The position numbers and the translations under genes were made by a program. From the NCBI GenBank assembly GCA_019912505.1, contig JAIOIM010000317.1, positions 1 through 5,081 of the forward strand: a stretch of 5,081 bases of DNA. Direction: 5' to 3'. The notes beneath the pieces were generated by a model. That model was not told the DNA's origin and did not search any database. It saw nothing but the letters and a program-made list of their open reading frames with translations. Source of the stretch: Ignavibacteriaceae bacterium. Its GTDB lineage: Bacteria; Bacteroidota; Ignavibacteria; Ignavibacteriales; Ignavibacteriaceae. Of this stretch, positions 1 through 5,081 are shown piece by piece (positions within the stretch are counted from its first letter, which is position 1; each line of letters opens with the position of its first letter).

Positions 1-1
1 A

Positions 2-1390
2 TCTAAAATAGATAAAAAGTATATCGATCTTCTAAATAAAGAAGAATTGAATGATGATACAGATAGAGGCTCAAGACTACTCCGACGCATTTTAATAACC
101 GGGCTTATCTCCCTAAGCTTATTCCTCATAATAATTTTTACCATTCCGATGACAATTCTCTCTCTGTCGTCACTTATAGAGTATTCTACCATAGTGGCTC
201 TTGTGATATTTTTGTTCGTACTCCTTTCCCGCTATTTTGGAATCTTGGTTATGGCTTATTTATATATAAACGAGTACACATATAGCAAAACGACAGGTTT
301 TTATCCTTTCGTCTCTATTATAGTTCCCGTTTACAACGAAGAAAAAGTTGTCGCAGATTCTGTCCGCTCACTTATGCAGCTTAATTATAGCAATTATGAA
401 GTTATCGTTGTTAATGACGGTTCAACAGACAAAACCCATGAAGTTGCTGAAAAATTAGTTGGTTACCATAAAGGTAAATTCGGCGATATAAAAGTTTCAT
501 TGATTAATAAACCCAACGGCGGAAAAGCGAAAGCTCTAAATGCAGGAATCAGGTATTCAAAATCAGAAATAGTTTTATGTATGGATGGAGATTCACAACT
601 TTCGCCTGATTCTATTCGCCTTGCAGTACGTCATTTTAGCAACCCCGAAATTGGTGCAGTTGCGGGCAATGTTAAAATTTTGAACAGAAGAAAATTCCTT
701 ACGGATTTGCAAGCATTAGAATATATTGAAGGTTTGAACATGGTTCGTGCGGCTCAAAGCTTTATCCGCCTTGTCAATATAATTCCCGGACCTATCGGCT
801 TATTCCGCAAAAAAGCAATCGACGAAGCCGGTTACTATTCAAGCGATACATTTGCCGAGGATGCCGATATTACTTTAAAAATTTTAGCTAACGGCTGGAA
901 AATTTATTATGAGCCACAAGCAATATCCTACACCGAAGCACCGGTAAAACTTCAACAGCTATTAAAACAGCGCTACAGATGGACTAGAGGTATTTTGCAG
1001 TCTATTAGAAAGCATAAAAAGCTTCTATTTAATCCGACTATCAATTTTGGTGATACATTCATATTATGGTCTATGTTTTATGAAGCTTTAATATGGCCTA
1101 CAATGAACATTGCTGCAAATGTATTTTTTATAGTGGCAGCGCTTGCGTTCGGTTTTACGTCATTAATTTTCTTCTGGTGGGCTGGTCTTGCATTGCTGGA
1201 TATGGTGACCGCCCTTTATTGCATTGCAGTTGAAAAGGAAGAGATTAGATTAATCGGTTACGCAATTATATATAGGATGTTTTTCATCCTTGTAATTGAT
1301 ATTTGTAAATTCATGTCGACTATCGAAGAATTCCTGGGTATAAAAATGACCTGGGGAAAACTTGAGAGAGTCGGCACTGCTAAATCATAG
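2..1390 (+). CDS. Processive family 2 glycosyltransferase (polysaccharide synthase, PgaC/IcaA-like), 5' partial
   Basis: This is a membrane glycosyltransferase that probably polymerises a nucleotide-sugar into an exported polysaccharide. Counting from the TTG at 47, two membrane segments (about residues 15-40 and 47-73) precede a GT-A catalytic domain at about 87-320. The domain shows the VPVYNEE opening, VNDGSTD (D124), a GGKAKALN stretch, the metal-binding DGD (D180, D182), a catalytic-base-like AED (E271, D272) and QRYRW (308-312), the Q..RW signature of processive synthases. Three or so membrane segments follow (about 337-420), then a TWGKLER tail. No PilZ domain is present, unlike bacterial cellulose synthase BcsA, so PNAG- or hyaluronan-type synthases are closer; the sugar cannot be told from sequence. 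The reading frame is open back to position 2 and the TTG has no well-spaced ribosome site, so the true start probably lies outside the window. It leads an operon, 23 bp before the next gene. Confidence 0.93.
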   Translation, partial: SKIDKKYIDLLNKEELNDDTDRGSRLLRRILITGLISLSLFLIIIFTIPMTILSLSSLIEYSTIVALVIFLFVLLSRYFGILVMAYLYINEYTYSKTTGFYPFVSIIVPVYNEEKVVADSVRSLMQLNYSNYEVIVVNDGSTDKTHEVAEKLVGYHKGKFGDIKVSLINKPNGGKAKALNAGIRYSKSEIVLCMDGDSQLSPDSIRLAVRHFSNPEIGAVAGNVKILNRRKFLTDLQALEYIEGLNMVRAAQSFIRLVNIIPGPIGLFRKKAIDEAGYYSSDTFAEDADITLKILANGWKIYYEPQAISYTEAPVKLQQLLKQRYRWTRGILQSIRKHKKLLFNPTINFGDTFILWSMFYEALIWPTMNIAANVFFIVAALAFGFTSLIFFWWAGLALLDMVTALYCIAVEKEEIRLIGYAIIYRMFFILVIDICKFMSTIEEFLGIKMTWGKLERVGTAKS

Positions 1391-1402
1391 TTTAATAAAG
1401 TA

Positions 1403-1409
1403 GAGAGGA
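1403..1409 (+). promoter_or_regulatory. Shine-Dalgarno site for the gene at 1414
   Basis: GAGAGGA lies four bases before the ATG at 1414, in the 23-bp gap after the glycosyltransferase stop codon. It is a good match to the anti-Shine-Dalgarno sequence and fixes the start of the small membrane protein. No separate promoter is visible in this short gap, so the gene is likely co-transcribed with the synthase. Confidence 0.7.
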
Positions 1410-1413
1410 CAAA

Positions 1414-1896
1414 ATGGAATTAATTCCTATACTGTCGACAATCATTCTTGTAGCAACGATAAGTACGTTTATATTAGCTATTGGCGCTTACATTCTCTAT
1501 AAAGTTAGAGAATCAACAGGACAGCAGGCAACAGTTGCACAGGCTGAAACGATCCGTGGTGAATTAGTCACTCCTGTAGAAATTCAGCAAAGGCATCCAG
1601 AGCAAAGGGTTATTCCGCAGCCGATATATGTGGAACAACAGCAGCCATTCGTTGAACGTCAGCCGATATTTGTTAATCAGCAAGGACGCCCGGCTCCGCA
1701 AAATACTCAAAGCCGTTTCGCGCAGGTTCGCCCGCGTCAATACGCCGAGGGTAATTATGTAGAAAAGAGTAATTCGGGAAGAATCCCCGCTAATCAAGGA
1801 ACTCAGCCTTCGGATACAAAATTTTATAAATATACTGACGAGGGTTATGTTTCTGCAAAGGAAGATAAAAGCTCCGGAGCATTGAAGTGGCGGTAA
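1414..1896 (+). CDS. Small single-pass membrane protein with Gln/Pro-rich tail, function unknown
   Basis: A 160-residue protein I do not recognise. One hydrophobic segment (about residues 4-29) is followed by a charged YKVRE boundary, suggesting an N-terminal membrane anchor with the tail in the cytoplasm. Residues 35-130 are rich in Gln, Pro, Arg and Ala and look disordered; within them a short motif of the form QP-aromatic/Ile-V-acid-Q recurs three times (69-90). The last 25 residues (FYKYTDEGYVSAKEDK, then GALKWR) are different in composition, charged and aromatic, and could be a short docking motif. The ATG is supported by a strong Shine-Dalgarno site. It sits between a polysaccharide synthase and a deacetylase-like protein and overlaps the latter by 10 bp. 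By position it could be an accessory subunit of the synthase, comparable in role (not in sequence) to PgaD or IcaD. That is inference only. Confidence 0.8.
   Translation: MELIPILSTIILVATISTFILAIGAYILYKVRESTGQQATVAQAETIRGELVTPVEIQQRHPEQRVIPQPIYVEQQQPFVERQPIFVNQQGRPAPQNTQSRFAQVRPRQYAEGNYVEKSNSGRIPANQGTQPSDTKFYKYTDEGYVSAKEDKSSGALKWR
1618..1683 (+). repeat. Imperfect tandem repeat coding QP-x-x-V-x-Q motifs
   Basis: Three degenerate in-frame units begin at 1618, 1642 and 1660, each opening with CAGCC (Gln-Pro). They encode QPIYVEQQ, QPFVERQ and QPIFVNQQ. The first and third units share CAGCCGATAT at the DNA level, so local duplication followed by divergence is plausible. The repeat lies in the disordered tail of the small membrane protein. 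Confidence 0.5.
1876..1879 (+). promoter_or_regulatory. Shine-Dalgarno site supporting the GTG start at 1887
   Basis: GGAG lies seven bases before the GTG at 1887, inside the end of the preceding gene. It decides the start of the large membrane protein, whose frame has no ATG nearby. The site is embedded in the 10-bp perfect palindrome GCTCCGGAGC (1871-1880). With the 10-bp gene overlap this suggests translational coupling. Confidence 0.6.
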
Positions 1897-3833
1897 AAAA
1901 ATCTGAAAATAGTAATAAAGAGCAAAGCAAACAGAAGCGTTTAAAATCTCAAAAAAGAGGCGGCGCCAGTCAGTTGCTTATTATTGTTTTAGGTTTGTTG
2001 TTTGTAGCAGGAGCCGTACTTATTTATTTCTACATTCTTCGCGGTGTTTACGGAAGAGTAGGAGCAGATGAGTTGCTTCCGGATTCTAAAGTAGTGCGAA
2101 ACGCCGTTTATGGCGAAACAGCTAAGATAGGTATTCTTTATTCACAGTATACCGAAAATATGCTTGAACCCGGCAGTACATGGTTAAATGATAACATTAC
2201 ATCATGGAGGCAGTTCTTAGGCACTGCTAAACTTAATTATGATATTATTACCGATAGTACCATAGAACTCGGACAGCATTTTAACTATAATTTATTAATC
2301 ATGCCCGGTTCAAGATCTTTGAGTGACAGGGAGATGATTCAGCTAAAAAAATATATTGATCAGGGCGGCAGTTTATTTGCTACCAGCGGTACCGGCAGTT
2401 ATTCGGATGATGGAAAATGGCGCGGGTGGGAATTTTTTAAGGAGGTTTACGGGCTTCGTTTTAGTAAAGAAATCTCTAATATAGATATAACAAAAATTCA
2501 TACTTTACGAGGCGGTTTGCCAATTACAGCAAATATTCCCACCGGTTATCCTTTAAAAGTTGCTACGTGGGATAGACCAATAGCTGTTGAAGTAAAAGAT
2601 CCCCGCACAACACAAGTGTCATTCTGGTATAATTACAGGCTTGAAGAAGGGCTGGTGCGAGAGGGTATAAAAAAGACAGCCGGCATTGTTTACGGCACTT
2701 ACGGAAAAGGTAGATTCGTTTGGATGGGGTTTGAAATTAACTCTATCATCGGAATACAAGAAGATTACATCTATTTTGATAGACTTTTTAACAACAGTAT
2801 CAATTGGCTGACTTATAAACCTGTTGCTTTTGTAAAAGATTGGCCTTCTAGTTATGATGCGGCAGCAGTACTAGCCCCATCAATAGGTGATAATGCCGGC
2901 AATTTGAATAACCTACTTTCGGTATTAAAGAGTGAAAATGTTGGTGCAACTTTTTTTGTTTCCCCGGAGAAAGCCAAAATGAATTCAGCTCTCATAAAAA
3001 CAGCTGCCGGATATGGGGATATTGCTGCATTAGTTGATGTCGGTTATCTTGCCTCTATCAATGACACTATTAACAAACTTGATGAATATGAACTCCAGAA
3101 AGAAAAATTATCTTCCGCAAAAAAAGATATTGAAGCTATTACAAATAAAAAAGTTGTTGGTTGCCTTCCCTATTATGGACTTTTTGACCAAAACACGCTA
3201 AAGGCTCTTGCTGAATCTGGATATAAATACGTTGTTACAGATTCGTTAACAGACCGTTCTGTTCCACGCCCCATAATTAGAGGTGATAAAAGATTAATTT
3301 CCATTACTAAAACAGCCCGGGATGATTACGAGGTTATTCGCGATTTCGGTTTAACATTACCCGAATTTCAATTGTATACTTATCAGGAAGATGTAGATCG
3401 TTTACTTTTTGAAGGCGGATTATACGTTTTTAAAATGCACACAGAATATCAATGCAAGCCTGAAAACGTTGGTGTAGTTAAAGAATTAATTCGCGATATG
3501 AAACGGAAAAAAATCTGGGTTACAACATTTGCAGAAGTTGAAAAATGGTATGCTCGCAAAAATTATGTTGAGTTGAGAGTTGAACAGAGAAGCGACAGAC
3601 GTATTGTTGTAACAGTTTCTAACCCGGGGGTGGAAAATATTAATGGAATGATTGTGGATATTAATTTAAATGTATCCGCTAAAAACCTAGCATTAAGTAC
3701 AGAATTGATAGGCACCAAACCAGCTAAGTACGAATATAACAATGAAACAAATATAATTTATCTTTTTTTGGATGATTTAAAACCCGGAGAGTCAAGAACA
3801 TATTTTATTGATTACGACAGGCCAAGTACCTAG
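1887..3833 (+). CDS. Membrane-anchored protein with amidotransferase-like and degenerate NodB (polysaccharide deacetylase-like) domains
   Basis: A 648-residue protein starting at GTG. A Lys-rich cytoplasmic head (1-25) precedes one membrane segment (about 29-51), which puts the rest outside the inner membrane. Residues about 78-310 look like a class I glutamine-amidotransferase or ThuA-like fold: IGILYSQ, NLLIMPGSRSLSD, YIDQGGSLFATSG, and the closing GKGRFVWMGFE. Where the nucleophilic Cys would be expected there is none. Residues about 320-555 resemble a NodB deacetylase barrel: GATFFV (353-358), a helix ending in KKVVGCLPYYG (421-431), SGYKYVVTDS (444-453) and YVFKMH (513-518). The metal-binding Asp motif TFDDG is replaced by APSIG (330-334), and the HSxxH motif is not apparent (around 378-390). 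A beta-sandwich-like tail (560-645) ends the protein. It is probably a non-catalytic polysaccharide-binding or assembly partner of the upstream synthase. Domain folds are inferred by eye; the operon link is well supported by overlap. Confidence 0.85.
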   Translation: MAVKKSENSNKEQSKQKRLKSQKRGGASQLLIIVLGLLFVAGAVLIYFYILRGVYGRVGADELLPDSKVVRNAVYGETAKIGILYSQYTENMLEPGSTWLNDNITSWRQFLGTAKLNYDIITDSTIELGQHFNYNLLIMPGSRSLSDREMIQLKKYIDQGGSLFATSGTGSYSDDGKWRGWEFFKEVYGLRFSKEISNIDITKIHTLRGGLPITANIPTGYPLKVATWDRPIAVEVKDPRTTQVSFWYNYRLEEGLVREGIKKTAGIVYGTYGKGRFVWMGFEINSIIGIQEDYIYFDRLFNNSINWLTYKPVAFVKDWPSSYDAAAVLAPSIGDNAGNLNNLLSVLKSENVGATFFVSPEKAKMNSALIKTAAGYGDIAALVDVGYLASINDTINKLDEYELQKEKLSSAKKDIEAITNKKVVGCLPYYGLFDQNTLKALAESGYKYVVTDSLTDRSVPRPIIRGDKRLISITKTARDDYEVIRDFGLTLPEFQLYTYQEDVDRLLFEGGLYVFKMHTEYQCKPENVGVVKELIRDMKRKKIWVTTFAEVEKWYARKNYVELRVEQRSDRRIVVTVSNPGVENINGMIVDINLNVSAKNLALSTELIGTKPAKYEYNNETNIIYLFLDDLKPGESRTYFIDYDRPST

Positions 3834-3940
3834 TCAAAATTCAAAATTTCGAGATGAAGAGGATCCCGTTAAAATAAGATTAGCCATTCTGAGGCTAAGG
3901 TATGTCCATCTTCTTCTCATTAACATAAAAAAAGAATATT
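3834..3940 (+). other. Intergenic gap between the operon and the lipoprotein gene
   Basis: This 107-bp stretch is the only real non-coding gap in the window. It holds a weak hairpin and a pyrimidine-rich tract complementary to the next start region. I see no convincing -35/-10 pair and no strong terminator, so it remains unclear whether the lipoprotein gene is read from the upstream operon or from its own promoter. Confidence 0.6.
3880..3898 (+). terminator. Weak hairpin, possible terminator or attenuator
   Basis: TTAGCC (3880-3885) pairs perfectly with GGCTAA (3893-3898) around a seven-base loop. The stem is only six pairs long and the sequence after it is pyrimidine-rich but lacks a run of T, so a standard intrinsic terminator is doubtful. 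It sits 46 bp after the stop codon of the deacetylase-like gene. Confidence 0.22.
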
Positions 3941-3950
3941 ATGAAGAAGA
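3909..3950 (+). promoter_or_regulatory. Possible hairpin enclosing the lipoprotein start codon
   Basis: TCTTCTTC (3909-3916) is fully complementary to GAAGAAGA (3943-3950), which covers codons 2 to 4 of the lipoprotein gene. The 26-base interval holds the A-rich ribosome binding region (around 3927-3936) and the ATG. Pairing in the mRNA could limit start access. The eight-pair stem is modest, and AAG/AAA codons are usual at the start of signal peptides, so chance is a real alternative. Confidence 0.2.
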
Positions 3951-5081
3951 AATTATTATACTGTATAATTGTAACCTTAGCCGTTCTCTTTTTTAGCGGT
4001 TGTGGTGACTTTTTAAGTGACCCCAATAGCGATACATCCAATATTGTTAACCCGGGGGGGGCTGGTAAAGCAAAAATTACAGTTACTTACCCTGTTGCAA
4101 ATGATACAATCAGTTATAGCAGTACACAGATTCAGTATACTTATACTGCGTCATCAGCCGGTGCTTATGTGCATCTTTATATTGACGGACAATTTATTAA
4201 CACCTATCCATTCGTAGACGGACAGCCGGTTGTAACAATTAATTTAGATAAATCAGCTATTGGTAAAACAATAAATTATTATCTCGTTTATTTCGACAAG
4301 GATGAAACATTTGCTCAATCGGATACTTTAAAAAATATCTTAATTTCCGAAGACATAACTCCGCCGAGTAAACCATATAATGTTAAACTTCGTTCATTAT
4401 CTTCAACATCTTTAAATTTATCTTGGAAGGACTCTTCAAAACTTCTTACGGGGTTTGAAATATGGCGAAAAGAAGGTGTGTCCGGAGCGTTCAACTTATT
4501 TTTCTCCCCTTCCCCCACAGTTTTTAATATAAATGATAGTGGTTTGATGCAGGATACAGTTTATTTTTATAAAATAAGATCTGTTAATAAATTCGGAAAA
4601 TCTGCTTTTACTGACGTAGTTAACTCTTACAACAGTGGAGGATCACCCAATATTGTGGCTCCCTCAAATCTAACAGCTACCGCCGTAGAACCCTCATTAG
4701 TTAAATTGACGTGGCGCGATAACAGCAGTAATGAAAATTATTTCGGTGTGGAACGAAGAACTTCTTATTCAAACTTCGTAACTGTTGGGTACACCGGAAT
4801 GAATGTGACATCATTTACCGACAGCGCTAACGGATTAGTGGGCGCAACCGATTATTGCTACAGAATAAAAGCATATAGCAGTTCCGATTCATCTTGGTCA
4901 ACAGATGCATGTACACGTACACCTCAGTTTTTATTACGTGCTCCATTAAATGTTACTTTAACGAATACATCATCAAGAAATATAGTGGTGCAATGGTTAG
5001 ATAATGATCCCACCTACGCATCGTTTGATATTGAAAGAAAAACGGAAGTAAACGGATATTATACTGTAATTACTACAGTAG
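3941..5081 (+). CDS. Surface lipoprotein with fibronectin type III domains, 3' partial
   Basis: The frame runs without a stop from the ATG at 3941 to the window edge (380 full codons). The N-terminus is a lipoprotein signal peptide: MKKK, a hydrophobic core (5-18) and lipobox FSGC, with Cys21 as the lipidation site. A linker rich in Asn, Ser and Gly follows. Residues about 45-135 look like a beta-rich Ig-like domain. Then come fibronectin type III repeats at about 141-229, 240-331 and 334 onward (cut off). They carry the core Trp at 162, 258 and 352, about 95 residues apart, and a Y-x-Y/x-I-R/K-x strand near 208-213 and 305-310. The second repeat holds two cysteines (306, 324) that could form a disulfide. 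Upstream is an A-rich rather than canonical ribosome site. Such proteins usually act at the cell surface in adhesion or carbohydrate binding, or as a non-catalytic part of a larger enzyme; whether a catalytic domain follows cannot be seen. It may or may not be in the polysaccharide operon. Confidence 0.88.
   Translation, partial: MKKKLLYCIIVTLAVLFFSGCGDFLSDPNSDTSNIVNPGGAGKAKITVTYPVANDTISYSSTQIQYTYTASSAGAYVHLYIDGQFINTYPFVDGQPVVTINLDKSAIGKTINYYLVYFDKDETFAQSDTLKNILISEDITPPSKPYNVKLRSLSSTSLNLSWKDSSKLLTGFEIWRKEGVSGAFNLFFSPSPTVFNINDSGLMQDTVYFYKIRSVNKFGKSAFTDVVNSYNSGGSPNIVAPSNLTATAVEPSLVKLTWRDNSSNENYFGVERRTSYSNFVTVGYTGMNVTSFTDSANGLVGATDYCYRIKAYSSSDSSWSTDACTRTPQFLLRAPLNVTLTNTSSRNIVVQWLDNDPTYASFDIERKTEVNGYYTVITTV
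4054..4060 (+). repeat. Seven-base G homopolymer in the lipoprotein gene
   Basis: A run of seven G, preceded by three C, lies at codons 38-40 (Pro-Gly-Gly), just after the signal peptide. It stands out in an AT-rich gene. Slippage here would put most of the lipoprotein out of frame. It is short for a proven phase-variation tract and could also be a spot prone to sequencing error. Confidence 0.6.

Noticed and set aside
1..1390. Cellulose synthase BcsA as the identity of the first gene
   Set aside because: The motifs of processive GT2 enzymes are present, but there is no C-terminal PilZ domain and the protein is much shorter than BcsA.
1564..1797. Minus-strand open frame of 77 codons
   Set aside because: It lies entirely opposite the Gln/Pro-rich part of the small membrane protein, has no credible ribosome site or protein-like domain, and is explained as a shadow.
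3619..3632. AACCCGGGGGTGG similar to AACCCGGGGGGGCTGG at 4049, considered as a dispersed repeat
   Set aside because: The shared core is short and both encode Asn-Pro-Gly in a turn. No flanking similarity extends it.
3964..3969. TATAAT sequence resembling a -10 promoter box
   Set aside because: It lies within the lipoprotein signal-peptide coding sequence, downstream of the start codon, with no matching -35 box. It is likely chance in AT-rich DNA.
3808..3996. Plus-strand open frame of 62 codons spanning the intergenic gap
   Set aside because: It overlaps the end of the deacetylase-like gene and the signal peptide of the lipoprotein in another frame. Its translation is low-complexity and it has no supporting features.
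4017..4217. Plus-strand open frame of 66 codons inside the lipoprotein gene
   Set aside because: The overlapping frame has a lipobox and recognisable domains, so this is a shadow.
4315..4518. Minus-strand open frame of 67 codons
   Set aside because: It is opposite the first fibronectin III domain, with no start signal or recognisable content.

Overview
The window is a compact, single-strand (+) stretch of AT-rich bacterial DNA carrying four consecutive protein genes. The first and last are cut by the window edges. No RNA gene, insertion sequence, CRISPR array or tRNA was seen. Low GC, a mix of clear and A-rich ribosome binding sites, a GTG start and a fibronectin-III lipoprotein suggest a Gram-negative bacterium of the Bacteroidota/Ignavibacteriota type. 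This is an inference from style, not from a marker gene.

Positions 2-3833 look like one tightly packed operon for making and exporting a surface polysaccharide. The first gene (5' end outside the window) encodes a processive, membrane-embedded family 2 glycosyltransferase with all expected motifs, resembling poly-N-acetylglucosamine, hyaluronan or cellulose synthases. After 23 bp comes a small single-pass membrane protein with a Gln/Pro-rich disordered tail (1414-1896). Its end overlaps by 10 bp the start of a 648-residue membrane-anchored protein (1887-3833). That protein joins a glutamine-amidotransferase-like domain, a NodB-type polysaccharide-deacetylase-like domain and a C-terminal beta-sandwich. 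Both enzyme-like folds appear to have lost their usual catalytic residues, so it may be a carbohydrate-binding or assembly factor rather than an active deacetylase.

After a 107-bp gap with two weak hairpin possibilities, a lipoprotein gene starts at 3941 and runs off the right edge. It has a lipobox signal peptide, an Ig-like N-terminal region and at least three fibronectin type III domains, which suggests a surface adhesin or matrix-binding protein.

The working model is as follows. The synthase polymerises and extrudes a glycan through the inner membrane. The two single-pass proteins act as partners on the synthase, one of them presenting a large periplasmic domain to the emerging chain. 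The lipoprotein may belong to the same cell-surface programme or may simply be the next gene. The synthase plus pseudo-deacetylase arrangement is the most interesting part of the window.
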